NCBI GenBank assembly: GCA_902729315.2 | Contig: LR746274.1 | Location: forward strand, 4,863,037-4,927,036 | DNA length: 64,000 bases | Source: Spirodela intermedia | Lineage: Eukaryota > Streptophyta > Magnoliopsida > Alismatales > Araceae | Direction: 5' to 3' | Shown here: positions 35,301 to 48,846 of the stretch, piece by piece | Numbering within the stretch: the stretch's first letter is position 1 | How the letters are laid out: every line of letters starts with the position of its first letter | Position numbers and translations under genes: made by a program | Notes under the pieces: generated by a model | What the model was told of the DNA's origin: nothing | Seen by the model: only the letters and a program-made list of their open reading frames with translations | Database searches by the model: none

Positions 35301-38300
35301 CTTGTACAGAAAACGAAAAGAAAACATCAATCTCTAGATGAAATAACAAGGATTACCACACATCAAGGCATATAATGAATAGTTAGTCTCACAAAAAAAA
35401 TACTCTGTACACCTAAGGCTAATGATACATTTTCATTTTATGCCGTTCTTACAAAGGCAAGACAAGACAATGATATTGTACGAAGAGGATGAGCAAGTTA
35501 ATTATAAAATATTTCATTTTCACTTTCAAGTAGCTCAAGGGGTAATTCAAAAAGCTATATAAGCTTATATCATTTTTTAAAACGTCGAAAGCTGAAATTT
35601 TGTTGATTGATGAGTCTTCAAAGCATGATGGTGATCATGAAACTTTAATTAAAGGAGCCCGGTCAAGTGGGAGAGAGTGACATTTTGGGGTCGTAAAAGG
35701 GAGATGCTTTCTTCGTTTCGTATTGTTCTCCATGGCCGAAGACTATTATCTGATAGAGAATTATTTAAATCATATGGACCTCGTTTCTTTCCCCCCCTCT
35801 AAATACTATAAATTCTGTTAAACTTCTGCATTCACTAAATCTAAGCATCTTTGTAATTGAAAAAAAATGCATCTCTGATAACTCTATGGAACATATCCAT
35901 GCCAAAGCTAGGGTCATTAGCATCAGATTGAATCCTTTTTCTTGTTTATTTTTCAGAGAGTAAAATCAAATGAGAACTTGAACGTACCTAAGAATAAAGT
36001 CTGAAAATGTCGACCCAAACAACTACATTAAATAATATCAGTTTAATCCACCAACTCTCCCTCGTGCAGATTGATTTTTTTCTTATTTCCCAGTAGTATT
36101 TCAGATCATCAGCAACAACTCAAAATTTGAGGCATTGTTACGTTTAGTTTACAGAATTAAATATTCAGGGAATTTGAGGGTCGACACCCTTTTCAATCCG
36201 ATATCAGTGTAAACAAGCTTCAGCAAACTTTAAAATAAGATATAATTAAATAAATGCAATAGGACTATGTTGGGGAAAGTGAATACAAAAGAATGAAGAT
36301 ATTCCCATTGGACGATCATATTCAACGAGAATATTTATTTAAAAGAGATATTTATATTTCAGGACACGCAGAAATTAGAACCTTGACCTCAAAACGTACC
36401 AATTCATATTTTCTGATTCAGCACTGTTTTTCAAAATCCACCTTGACACTGTACCACAGTCTACTGGTCGGTGAGCTTCTTCAGTACACTGATAACATTT
36501 TAAAGGCTTATGTTCATTAACAAAATATAATAAATATTTCTGGAAATACGACAGAATGACTTGCTTTAAAGGACAAACTCACAAACAGAATGTCAGGAGC
36601 CACTCACATTCCAGCAAAAGCTATGGGAGCAATTGCATCCAACATCATAGCTTCCACTCCCCACAACAAACTCTACGGCATACTCACAGCCAGGAGCAGG
36701 ACACCATTTTGTCTATCATGAAGATGATAGAATATGAGGAATAAAAGATATGGAATGCCTAAGTAGAAAATAATCAATAAATAGAATAAATGAAGGTATT
36801 TTTGAATGTTCGTCGAAACGAGGGTATATATATTGCTTGAAATATAATGAAGATGACAGCAATCTTTTTTAAGAAGACTGAGTAACATATAACGAAAGAA
36901 GGTTAGTACAATAGAAAAAATTACTCCAAAGATGACAAAATAATTTCAAGTTTCTCAGGACCAAATAAAATGTGAAGACTTACAATACCTACTTTTAAAA
37001 CAAGGATAGCATAAAATGGAAAAGTAATACGGGGATAAACTGAGTAATAATATAATGATTATATTCCGACTAAAGTGGAAATAAAAGATGAGTACTATTT
37101 CAATCCACAATTCTGAAGTTCCTAAACTACGTGAACAGCGGGCTTTTTTCGAATCACGCCTTAATTTAATGCTGTCATCAAGGCAACAGAAACATTTTTC
37201 CAGTAGCCAATTAAAAGGAAGAAGATAATCCCCTGCACTGTCATTTATGCAGGTAAACCATCAGATATAATAAGACATTTTCAAACGTATCAAATATTGT
37301 CTATGATCTCCTGATCATGTAGTTAGCACTAATGTGCATGCAGTAGCTACAGAATTTGTAAGTTATAGAAGAAACAAGTTCAGGCACTGTAAAACCAGGA
37401 TTGATCTCAATTAAGAACGGGGATTCGGCATAATTGATGGTGGCTTAAATGTCAGAATTTGCCTATCTCAACATAAGTTTGAAAGAAAATGTTACCCACA
37501 GTATAAACATCACGAAAAAAAGAATCACTCTCCCCAGTATACTCTTCAACATCAGAGAAAGCAAATCAAGTTTCTAGAAATAGCACAAGAAAGCAACGGA
37601 TCATGACATCAGTTACAATGCCAGCAAAAGATATCCACAATTATCCTTCCTACAGATAGCAGGAGACCACAAACTAGCAAAAAATCTAGAAACATCAGGA
37701 CACAGGACGTCATAGACTGTAAGTGAGTGTGCTCACTCTAACTGCAATGTCTAAAGAGGATAAGTAAGGATTAACTTTTCTTAGTAATTAAATGTGACAG
37801 GAAAGGCAACTAGAGACAACAATATTTGTAACAAGTAGAAATAACATGCTTGATAACACATTCCATGTCTGAACATTAATTTACCTTTCTATTATCCTCA
37901 ATATAAGATCTAAGAAGGTAGCGTGAATACTTCTCTTTATCCTCCTCAGACGTCAACATATTAATCATGTCTTGACCCACAGCAGCACCACATGATGGAT
38001 CAGGGCATCGCAGGCTCAAACATCCGGGGCCATCACATATAGATGTTCCAATATAGCCTGGAAATGGAAACCTTGCATCAGTAAGTTTTCTTTAAAGATA
38101 TAAACTATTACAAAAATCAACAGAAAAGACTGTGCACAAATTCCCATTCACAGAACAAGGCCTAATGTAAACTTGTGCCAATGACCCACTAGGCTGGGTA
38201 TAGATACAATAAGAATTGATGTAGGTATTGAACTCAATTGTATAAAAAAAATGTAAATGGGCTGTGGCCCTGAGCCTATTGGTCAAGATGTATAATAAGA

Positions 38301-41300
38301 CCATAAAGGGTACAGGGTCAATGCTCTAAGCTAACATAGGCACACCAAATAAGACTATAGTGAGTTACATCTTATAACCATATTACACACCAACAGCGAA
38401 AAAACAAATGATCCCAAGTCTATTAAAAATACGAATGGTGACGCGGCACATCACGTCAAAAAAATAAGGCAATTTTTTTCTGATAGACAAGCACAGTGTG
38501 ACAGCATGCTACAAAACAGTAGTCGCAGAAAGCAAACCTCTCCAGCACGTGATGCAAAAAGGATGGCCACAAACAGCAGCAGCCATCCGATCACGAGGAT
38601 AGACTTCAAAGCAAATTCCACAAGTCAACTGTCAAAATAATTGCAAGATTAAAACAGAGTTGCAACTCCAAGGCTTAAAATGAAATTTAGCAGGAAAAAA
38701 AGACTGCATATACAAAGCAGGGTACTTACTTCCTTCGCGTTTGGCATTTCAACATGCTTCTCCAACAACCCAACAGCTGTCCGAACACTTTCTTCATCGG
38801 CAAACCATGAATCATGCACCTTGCTGATACTCCTGTACAGTGAATAACAGAAGGAAAACGATACAAAAATGATCATGGATAACATATAAAAGAGAACTTA
38901 CCGAAATAAAGATAGCACAAATAACAAACATTAATATCATTTCTCTTTTGATACTAAGTCTTTGAAATTTACTTTAGCGAACAACTTTAGAAGATATATA
39001 TAATGAGGAAATCACTGGTTGTGAGTCAGTGGAGATACTAACTTCAAAGGAAGAACCAAACAATTATCAGAGAAGGCAACTGAAACTATCATTAAGCCAG
39101 GAAGAAGCATACTGAGTTAATCGAAGGGGGTCATAAAGTGGCCAATAATATTGAGGTCACCATTGTCAACAAGAACTATTTAGTGAGTAAATCAGGGTAT
39201 GTGGAAAAAATCCTATTTTACCATTCCTTCCATTAAGGAAAACAGAATAAATATAAACCCACAAAAAATGGCTGCACATCATTCTACCTTCCTACATTGA
39301 ATACCATGTTTCACCCTTTTTAATGAAATCCTAAACAAAGTCAAATTGACTGCATCATAATTCTGGCAAAAAACAAGAATCTGTGGATTTCCTTCAGCAA
39401 AGGTTTGCAAAGAAGAACTGATTTTGAGAATCCCTTCTCTGTCAGCTATGGATTAAAGCAGGGACTTGCTTGTTTCATTCTCTTATTATTACAAATGAAG
39501 AACATGCAGGAACATAAAATATTTGCCATCACAATCAAGCAGGAACAGAAAATCCGAGATGGATACTCTCATATGCTCACATGTCATAAATTACATGCCT
39601 AAAACGATAATATTCTCCAAACACTAGCCACCTGTCTATTTCACTGTATCCCACGACTGTGATAAAATGCCCTGATGGTGAACTTGATATCATTCTCGGT
39701 TACTATTTCCTCACTACGTTCAACGAAACCCCAACCTGGCAAGCTGTTAACTGAGAATCCCCTAAGTTTCTCTGTAATCCCAGATATATGCAGTCCAATG
39801 AAGTTAGAATTCTTCATCCATTGAGCACAAATAGGATATCTTTCTTATAGTGTATAACATATTTCATATCCATGTTCTTTCTTGGTCTGATGCTTAAGTC
39901 AATCCTCTCTAATGTGGGAATTTCATTGGCCCACTAACCATATTCTTTTACATTGAATTCCCAAAAAAAAGGATCCATTATGAACACGCCCCAAATTAGT
40001 CTGGATATACATCCAATCATGCTTACTAGATTTAATGGATGACGGAAAAAAATTCCAATAACTCTTTTACGCTGTAAGAGCAATGAATGTATCAAAGGGA
40101 GCACTGTGGCGAGAAGTCTTAAAAAGAAAAAATAATGGCAGAGTTGAGTATTGAAAAACTGAAAAGGGAGTAAAAGATGTCAAAGACTCTAGACTCTTTA
40201 GATATAGTCAAAACACTACAGCCACTGAAAATATGATCCACATTCTATTCAGAAGAACTTTTACAATCAGCTACGCTTTGAAGTCTTAATCATATTTATA
40301 ATGGACACACTGACATAAATTTCGTACGTCTATATGCCACTAACTATGAGCCTAATAATTGAGACAGAATGACGAAGGACAGAAGACCGTCAGCGCATCC
40401 CAAAAGTCCACTACAATAACCTACAACAACCAAATGTCATCCAGTGTTCTTATGAAGTAACATTGGCCGCATTTCATGATTAGATCATCAAAGGAGAAAG
40501 AGATCCAGTAACTCATTTCTGCATAAGCTTCAAGAAATTTTCGATTGCACATAAATGATTCTTTTGAAGCCTTTGCCAAGCCAGCAAGGACTCCCAGATT
40601 CCTAAGGGCAATTTCCTTAACATTGTACAATTAAAAATAAAAATCGAGTCAAATCATCAAAACTACAGATCTGAAATCTCAAATCAACCAACGGTTTTTA
40701 ACAAAATGTTATATACACAATGCTGACATTGCATACGTTAGAAGATGTGCATAAAGCATGTCTTATATGCAAATAATTTTACAAAACTCTATGCTGAGAA
40801 TACCAGTATGATCATACGACTATGCCATGACAGGCAGGTAACTACTTACCACTTATAATGGCGCAGCAGAATGCACGCTTCACATCTGGATATTGATAGT
40901 ACTTGGGATATCCTATTAATATCTTCCTCCTGACGATGACGAATATCTGCTTCACTCAAAACTGTGAAGTTCTGCTAAAAAACAACAACTGAGATTTCGC
41001 CAACAGATTGCCCACAAGTAGAAATGTTGCATATAGCCACATGAGAAAAATACAGCCATATTTCATCCATACCAAAACAAACTGATAACGAATCCAATAT
41101 CCATTATCATTACAAGAAGGTACAAACATCAGTATGCCTACAGCTGTACCACTTGACCAAGTACCCATAAGAGACCTGTATTATTTACAATGGAGGTTTT
41201 ATTTTAAAATCCTACTCAGATATGTATGCACATCAAGGACATTTAATAATCGGACATGGACGATACCAGATGCTGGTTGCCTTTTTGTTTGATAAAGTGT

Positions 41301-41896
41301 ATGGGCATCATTTATGGGTCAATATCCAGGGGACCAAATGTAAACGAAAAGGAAGAAGAAGAGCCGTTCTTGATTTCCCACGAAAACCAGCTACAGTCCC
41401 AGAAACTCTGTTGATTATTATACATTTAGAGTGAACTACTAGATTAATTGATCCGTAGCCGCCCAAGTCAGGCTTTTGAGCAACAAGGAAATCATAGTTA
41501 TTGAGGTGAGCAAGATCGTTCTCGCCTGTAACATCTCACTAAGGCGAAGCCATTGAAATTCTGTTTTACCAAAAGGAGTTCAATTAATTCGACTGCAGAG
41601 CCAATTTTCTTCAAAGCTCAACTCAAAAGCAGGATCATACGAACCCAGCAGACACTTTCCATTAAAGAAGAAACTACCCACGGCAAGACGACAGGAGCAT
41701 CAGCAAAATTGGAAGGGCCGACGGCCTTCACCTGCTGCCGGTGAGAGACGATGTCATCGGAATCATCGGAGTCGTTGTCCACGAAGCCATAGTCTGCATC
41801 TCCGTCATCGCTTCCCATCCCCGTCTCCCCGCTGTAGAACTCATCGTCGAGAGACTCCAGATCATTTGCATCGAGCATATCGTCCTCCGAGTCCAT
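32384..41896 (-). CDS. RBR E3 ubiquitin ligase, ARIADNE ARI7/ARI8 type
   Basis: RING-between-RING ligase that takes ubiquitin from an E2 onto its own cysteine before substrate transfer. Fifteen exons in gene order: 41896-41732, 40971-40850, 38832-38730, 38628-38538, 38057-37885, 36712-36608, 36488-36400, 35218-35111, 35036-34946, 34852-34763, 33609-33562, 33088-33017, 32930-32831, 32751-32625, 32555-32384; 551 residues. The N-terminus is acidic (MDSEDDMLD). RING1 starts TCGICFEVY in exon 4, and the IBR runs through [13 protein letters not shown] to [12 protein letters not shown]2 is [10 protein letters not shown], with the catalytic Cys in EKNQGCMH. The Ariadne domain follows ([50 protein letters not shown]). 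The tail is Ser-rich and stops at SSAWPK; the RanBP2-type zinc finger at the end of Arabidopsis ARI7/8 is not present. The intron after exon 12 has a GC donor. Confidence 0.94.
34217..34277. repeat. Perfect 14-bp hairpin inside an ARI intron
   Basis: Arms 34230-34243 and 34247-34260 are exact reverse complements with a 3-base TTG loop. The pairing continues, imperfectly, in the flanks (ATGGATAAG on the left, CTTGTTCTATCCAT on the right). This looks like a small fold-back element or its remnant, in the intron between exons 10 and 11. Confidence 0.8.
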
Positions 41897-42187
41897 CCCG
41901 CGTCCCCCCCTCCACCCAAGCCCAACAACCAGGGACCTACCGACCAATCGCCCTTCCTCTGAAAACCCTAGTCCCGGGAACCCCCAGCACAGATCAGCCA
42001 CACGAACCGAGGCGAGAAATGATACCCTCACCCGCCCGAACCCCGACGAGGCGATCGGAATTCCCGGAAGAAGAGGGAGGAATTCGGGAATTTCGGGAGA
42101 AGATGGGGGAAGGGGGGTAAGGGCGGGGGGACGCCTGGCACAAATTAGAAAGGGATTTCTCCGCTATTGGCCTTTGATTACGACTCC

Positions 42188-42196
42188 TTTATATAG
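42188..42196 (-). promoter_or_regulatory. TATA box of the ARI gene
   Basis: Reads CTATATAAA on the minus strand, about 290 bp upstream of the ARI start codon, which leaves a leader of roughly 250 bases. A GA/CT microsatellite (42228-42262) lies just upstream of it. Confidence 0.55.
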
Positions 42197-42222
42197 TAGC
42201 CATGACGGACCCGGCCACAGAA

Positions 42223-42227
<5 letters not shown>

Positions 42228-42262
<35 letters not shown>
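42228..42262. repeat. (GA)n microsatellite in ARI promoter
   Basis: About 17 GA units directly upstream of the ARI TATA box, read as CT on the gene's strand. Confidence 0.9.
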
Positions 42263-42265
<3 letters not shown>

Positions 42266-43710
42266 CAGTTCTGTTGCCTGGCGGTAGCTCAGGAGCTCCT
42301 ACGGCGAGGCGATCGCCGTTTAAAGCAGGCAAGGTGTGGTCCGATCCAACGTATTTTCGTACATACTTTCTACTTGGAGTGACGCAGCAGCTAACAACCT
42401 CTTCTTTCCCTCCCATTATGTTACGTAACCCCCCTAGTATCACATAAAAAATATTTCCCCTCGTACAACTATTATTGCTTTTTTATCACCTTCTCAGTGC
42501 CCCCCCTCCTTTGTTGAGTAGGCCCACCCTTTTTCTTAAGGCTCTGATTCGGCCCGGGCCGACAGAAAAAAGCCCGAGAAAAGCCCCATCCCGGTTTCCT
42601 GTGATCCCCCGGCTGGCCCAATTATATTAGTATGTAGGGGGATTCTGCTGGGCCCAGCATAAGTAATGTCTTTAAGGCACATAGGCCCGCCCCGAGGTGA
42701 ATGAAAGGCCCCGGGACCAGCCCGGCCCATTCCACCTCATCTCTCTCTGTCTCTGTCTCTCTCTCTCTCTCTCGGAAAATTAACATTAACCTTGAAGGAT
42801 TATGGGCCTATACGGGCCCAAGTAGAGAGAGATTGGGCCAGGAGCAACAGAACTTTGGGCTGATCAGCCTCAAGCCCACCAAAGGGTCACCACGTGGTCC
42901 CGAAGTGGGTGTCGTCATGTGCCAACTCGGGGTCGATGAACTGACGTGGCGGATAGTAGTCCCCCCCCCGACTGCCACATCTGGCAAAAAAATCCGTACA
43001 CCTACGGCGGTCAGAGTGGGGCTTCCGGGAGTAGATTCCAGAATCAGTTACGAATTGGAATTCCTGAAAATTTATACCCCGTTTTTTCCGCAGTGAATAA
43101 GAAAAAAAAATAGAAATCTCATGTTATCATTAATAGATTTCGAAAGCCCGAAAGCCCCAAAAAAGCCCGCTAGATTTCGGCCCGCCTCGCCTTGGGCTTT
43201 ACTGTTATAAGGAACCTAACAACCAATCAAAGCCGTCCATTTTTAGATCGATATGAATGTTAAATATTAAAAACCAACCTTCTTTTATTAAAATAAGTAT
43301 CGACCTGATAGGATATATGTGAAATATTCAGGATTTTCTGGGTCTGAAGTTAATTTCATATGCGAAGAAAAAGTAAGAAATTACGCAGTTGTAATGACGT
43401 GGCAACAACGGTTATCCAAACCGGTCGCCCCTCTCATTCCCAGATTGGCTGAGAGGGCGCCCCCTTCTGCTCTGAAATCGTAATGGTGTTCTTGAAGAAG
43501 CGCCTGCACGTCATCCCTCCTTCCCCCCGCTCCTCAAAGTCTCTCGCGTCGGATCCTTTGGCAACTCCATTTGGTGTCTGGATCATCGCTTTGCCCCTCC
43601 CTCTCCTTTGATCGGCGGTTTTGGGCCGCTGTTGACTGAGAGGGAAGCGGGATCTAGAAATCGATATCTGTCTTTGGCGGCGGTGTTGTGCTGTCTAGAG
43701 TCACCAGACG
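42263..43710. other. Divergent intergenic region between ARI and INT1
   Basis: Promoter region of both genes. Besides the TGGGCC cluster it has TGACGTGGC words at about 42942 and 43395, a (CT)n run near 42741-42774 and an AT-rich section before the INT1 leader. No gene was recognised. Confidence 0.5.
42551..42898. promoter_or_regulatory. Dense TGGGCC/GGCCCA cluster and ACCACGTGGT palindrome
   Basis: Contains GGCCCGGGCC (42551-42560), TGGCCCA (42614-42620), the 12-bp palindrome GCTGGGCCCAGC (42647-42658), GGCCCA (42724-42729), TGGGCC (42803-42808), GGGCCCA (42814-42820) and TTGGGCC near 42833. The perfect 10-bp palindrome ACCACGTGGT is at 42889-42898. Site II elements of this type drive housekeeping genes; the cluster lies between the divergent ARI and INT1 genes. 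Confidence 0.55.
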
Positions 43711-46700
43711 ATGACGATCCACTTTCTGCCTGAGAGTTCAGGGACGCTAGAGCCCTTGTCGGGAAGGAAGGTGTCCTACTGCAGCAATTGGTACGTGCTC
43801 GGCTTGACGCTGACGGCCGGCATCGGCGGGCTGCTGTTTGGGTACGACACAGGTGATCCATCCACCCTTTCCGACTTTTCTCGTTGATTCCTTCATACGA
43901 AGTGAATTAAAATGGAGCCGGAATCCTCGAAATAGTTGTTTACGATCGGTTGGCTTGGTATGTTGGGATAAGGCCAACAAGGAGATGTTTACTCCGCAGA
44001 AAACTTGTTGAGCTTCAATGTTTTCTACCTGATGCTCCCGTCCTTTTGATATTTGAAATTATCTATTCTTAGGTGTAATTTCTGGGGCCCTTCTTTATAT
44101 AAAAGACGATTTTAAGGTGGTCAAGGAGAGCAATTTTATTCAGGTATGGCTTTTAGCGACCAGCTCCCTGTCTGCTGGTTCATAGTGGGAGAAACCCAAG
44201 CTAATGACTACCACGAGAGTTTCGAGTCTGAAGAAGTCAGTTTCTTAATTTTTCAGGCGACAATAGTAAGCATGGCTTTGGTGGGGGCAGTTATTGGAGC
44301 TGCAGGAGGGGGGTGGATGAATGATGCCTATGGGCGTAAGAAAGCTACACTACTTGCTGATGTTGTCTTCATACTTGGATCTTTAGTCATGTGTGCTGCT
44401 CCAGATCCCTACATCCTGATATTTGGAAGACTCCTGATTGGCTTGGGTGTGGGGACTGCATCCGTCACTGCTCCAGTGTATATTGCAGAGGTATCCCCTT
44501 CAGAGATAAGGGGGGGCCTCGTTAGCATGAATGTGCTTATGATTACTGGAGGGCAATTTCTTTCCTATCTTGTAAACCTTGCGTTTACCGAGGTTAGTCT
44601 TTCTTTTGCGCTGCTGAATTTCTTGTGGTGGCAGACGTAGATGGGCGTATTCTTCTTCCTTCAAATGCTAGGGATTACATGTTATAGTATAACTCATCTG
44701 GGTGGCTCTCATGCTTCCTAGGGAGACAGCATGCATGTTAAAAGATTTAGCTGCAGTTCTGATCTGGCAATACGAATCTATTACTAATTTAATGTTTCAA
44801 ACATGTAATTTACTGCTTGATGACACCCAGATATCGTCTTGATACTGATGAAACCGAGCTCACCGGACCTTGCTAGTATTCGTGTTGAGAAATTTATTTT
44901 GTTGCATACACGAGGAAAGCCTTCCCGTTCCAGAGTATTGAAGGTGTGACTCTGTATCCGTAATGTTAGAATAGACCGGATAAATTCTTGGAAAACTGGC
45001 AGCAAGGAGAATAGATCAAATTTTTAAGCTATGTAACTCTTCGTACCCCATAGTACGTAATACTTGCACAATTGCATGCGAGGCATATGAAAAACTCTAT
45101 ATTGCTTGTATGAATACATGAAAGGAAGTTGATGGTTGAAGTTTCTAACTAAATTTGGCATTAATTTTTGATAATCTTTTGTAAAACATGAGAATCATTA
45201 ATTCTTGATACCAGTACACTTTTTGAAGATTGTTGGTCCTTGCTATCAGATATATCAATGGACTGATGCTTCTTTTTGGAGACTACTTTGAGTGTTCAGG
45301 GAATATGGAGCCTTTCCAATGATGGAACAATAATTTGATTTAATATCCTTCCACATTTTGCCTTAAGATTTCCAAATAATTGCGATAGTGTTTGGGTTAG
45401 ATTGTCTATTTCTTGCATGGTGTTATCATCGGCATGCTAAATCCAGTTACACTAATTTATTCTTTTCACTCCTCTAGCCTGGTCATTTCTTCAAGTGACA
45501 TTGCGTTTTAGTTATCTCCGCTGTTGGACCATAAGATTGATTTGTGACTGAATAGGGAGAACATTGCAAAGTTGCCTCAAATCTGACATTTATAATTATA
45601 CTAGGTAATTGATGGCTTGTGTCACGGACTATCTAGTAGGATATAAGTCACCATTGAACCATAATTTCACTCCCACTTGGTTTCTCAGAAAAATTATGAA
45701 TTCGCTGAACTGTAGGTGCTGTGATTTCCATTACATCTGCATTTTTTTCTGTTGATTTTCTTGGATTTGACGATCGAAGCCAATTTCTTGGTGGATTTAA
45801 TCACTGTTGAATAACCCATGAAGCCTTCGATCATCAGGAAGTCAGGAAATAATTCACCTTATAATGCATGGCCATATTGCATAACTCTTTGGATACATTC
45901 TAACCGGGCTAAATTTTTTACTTTATGTCAGTTTTTATCCTTGTGGACTTCAGTATCCAGATATTATAATAGGTAAATAGGTGGTGTATTATGTTGTGAA
46001 ATAAGCATTGTTCTCAATGTTTTAATGGAAATTAAAAGCACAACTTCACCTGATCAGCTTGACTTGGGACTTTTTATCTATTTGGAAGGGTTGTGATGAG
46101 TTTGTTTCTTTGTAACATTTTCATGGAAGCCGATTTCTACCATCAGCTTTACAGCTGCATAAAATGGCAGTGTTTTAGAAAAATGTCAGATCCAGGACAG
46201 CCGATCATCTGATAAATTATATTCTTGAAATGTAGTTGCATCCCATACTTGAACTATGCACGCATTATGCCAAGTGAAGAGCATATCTTCTATATAATAC
46301 ATATATACAGAAATGAGAAATGATGCTGGATACTTTTTTTTTCTAGGTCATGTTGATACCTCTGGCTTCTCATTCATATTGATTTACTTTCCAGACCTCT
46401 TTTTTACACGAACATGGAAAATGATGTATAGGTTTATGTTTGAATGACCTAGTTGACAGCTGGAGATAACTGATGAAGCAATGGGAATTTGGAAACTCGA
46501 GATGCTATCATTATTTCTAACTTGATAATTGCAGTTTTGGTGAACGACTTAGTTGGTGATTCAATCTATGCAGGTTGCTGGAACATGGCGTTGGATGCTG
46601 GGGGTTTCTGCTCTCCCCGCTATCATTCAGTTCTTCCTCATGCTGCTTCTCCCTGAATCACCCCGCTGGCTCTTCCTCAAGGTGATGCAAATAATTTCTT

Positions 46701-46965
46701 GAGATTTCTATATATAATTTAATGGAGACCATGTGACTTCGATCGTGATATTCTACTGATTATACACAGAAAGATAAGTCCAAAGCCGTCTCCACTCTGT
46801 CCAAGATCTATGATTCCTACCGCCTCGAAGAGGAAGTGGGCTTGCTTTCCATGGCATATGAGATGGATATTCATCAAAAGAACTCTGTGGGGTATTTGGA
46901 TGTCTTTAGATCCAAAGAAATCAGGCTTGCATTCATAGCAGGAGCTGGCCTTCAGGTAATATCTA

Positions 46966-47019
<54 letters not shown>

Positions 47020-48071
47020 TCACTTACTATCTATCTTACAAAATACATCTATATACGGTATATGGTGGATCATCTTATCTAGAGCCAGAATCGGATCCGG
47101 ATGTTAGATCAGCCACGCCCATTCCATCCATATTTTGGCCCATCCAGGGCAATTCAGCGCCGTTGAAATCGGCTATGTTGACCGATTTTCCTTCACAATT
47201 CTTCAACATAGTTCGTTTTTATTTCTTTTTAATTGGCAGGAATGACTGATTCCTGGGCAATCCAGACCCAAAATCAGGCACTTTCCGCGAACTACCTTGC
47301 AGCCGTCAGTAAATTGATGTTGCCATTTTCTTCGGAGAATCGGCCACTCACTCTCGGGCCCCATTTTTAGCGAGCTTTACATTCGCAAATCTTCATCACA
47401 GTGTTAGACGTCAACTCCCTTTTGAAAAATCACTTACCTGACTATTACGTGATTTGCAGGCTTTCCAGCAGTTCACGGGGATCAACACGGTGATGTATTA
47501 CAGCCCCACCATCGTGCAGATGGCCGGCTTCTCCTCCAACAAGCTGGCCCTCCTGCTGTCCCTCTTCGTCGCCGCCATGAACGCCGCCGGCACCCTCCTC
47601 GGCATCCACCTCATCGACCGTTGCGGCCGCCGCCGCCTTGCCCTCACCAGCCTCGCCGGCGTCGTCCTCGCCCTCGTCCTCCTCTCGGCGGCCTTCTCCC
47701 TCCATCTCGGCTGGGTCGCCGTCGGCGGGCTGGTCCTCTATATCGCCTTCTTCTCCCCCGGCATGGGCCCCGTGCCGTGGGCCGTCAACGCAGAGATCTA
47801 CCCCGAGCATTTCAGGGGGCTCTGCGGCGGCATGTCCGCCACCGTAAACTGGGTCTCCAACCTCATCGTCGCCCAGACCTTCCTCTCCGTCGTGGCGGCC
47901 GTTGGCACCGCCGTCACCTTCCTGGCCCTGGCCGGCGTGGCCGTCGCCGCAGTCGTCTTCGTGGTTGTCTTCGTCCCGGAGACCAAAGGGATGAGCTTCG
48001 AGCAGGTGGAGAGAATGTGGATAGAGAGGGCCCGGGGTCGCGGCGCCGTCGTCAGAGACGCAGATGAGTAA
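43711..48071 (+). CDS. INT1: Myo-inositol transporter, INT1-like (tonoplast type)
   Basis: Major-facilitator sugar/H+ symporter family; INT1 in Arabidopsis exports myo-inositol from the vacuole. Exons: 43711-43852, 44073-44143, 44257-44592, 46574-46681, 46770-46955, 47460-48071; phases agree and give 484 residues (Arabidopsis INT1: about 509). Signatures: [21 protein letters not shown], the [10 protein letters not shown] loop after TM2, [24 protein letters not shown] after TM6, [15 protein letters not shown] in TM7, [20 protein letters not shown] in TM10 and [12 protein letters not shown] at the end. About 12 transmembrane helices are expected. The luminal or cytosolic loop before TM10 is about 9 residues shorter than in Arabidopsis, and the C-terminal tail is short. 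The last exon is very GC-rich, mostly G/C at third positions, unlike exons 2-5. Intron 3 is about 2 kb. Confidence 0.93.
46970..47016. repeat. (CT)n microsatellite in INT1 intron 5
   Basis: About 22 CT units beginning some 15 bases after the exon 5 donor. Confidence 0.95.
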
Positions 48072-48704
48072 GATTTCCTCTCCCCGGGGCTCCATTTTTT
48101 ATCTGGGGATTTTTCGTTCAACTTCATGCTTAGGGGAGGGTGGGTCTAAAATCACTAAATTATTTGGAGAGCCCAAGAAAATCTACAATTAATTTGATGT
48201 GAAGTTGATATATACACGTGCATGTAAATGTATATGCTTGGGAGGGCAATAAACCTATTATTTGCTAGTTCTGTTCATCTCATTTATTCATTACTAGTGA
48301 TGAACTTATATTGTCGTCCATCAAGCAAATATTAAAGAGAATTGAATTGAAATTGCAACTGTTGGTTTGAAAGTGATGAACTTATATTATTAAATAATAG
48401 AAATAGGTATGCGACTACTCATTAAGAAGTTGAACACCTTGCATGATGGAGTCAACATAAGGATTTATTTCCTTATGTGGACCCATGAGGAGGAAGAAGA
48501 GGGAGGAAAAGAGGCCATACCACACATACACACACCCCTTCTCTCCTAAGGAAGGTTCTTCTCCCTCCAAGAGACAATTTGGCATCTTCTTGGTAGGGGA
48601 CCACCCTTTTAACTAACTTCCTCTCTTTCCTATAAATACTTAAACTCACGAATACCTGAAAAGTTGAAGTTGAATTTAGAATCAAAAAGATTTTTATTAT
48701 CCCT

Positions 48705-48800
48705 CTCACCTCTTGGATTAGTGGTCGTTCTTTCTCACTTATTCACCTCTTGAATTAAGGATTCTTATTCTTTTTCTCTCACCTCTTAGATTAGGGGTAC
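48705..48800. repeat. Tandem repeat, about 37-bp unit, 3 copies
   Basis: The words CTCACCTCTTGGATTAG, TTCACCTCTTGAATTAA and CTCACCTCTTAGATTAG start about 48705, 48742 and 48778, with TTCTT-rich spacers between them. Confidence 0.8.
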
Positions 48801-48846
48801 CTTCTTCTTCTTGCCCTCTCTTTCCTCTCTCCTACCACCACAACCA

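Noticed and set aside
47445-48095. 216-residue open frame antisense to the last INT1 exon
   Set aside because: Shadow of a GC-rich coding exon; composition is Gly/Glu/Asp-rich with no domain, and the plus strand has a clear transporter.
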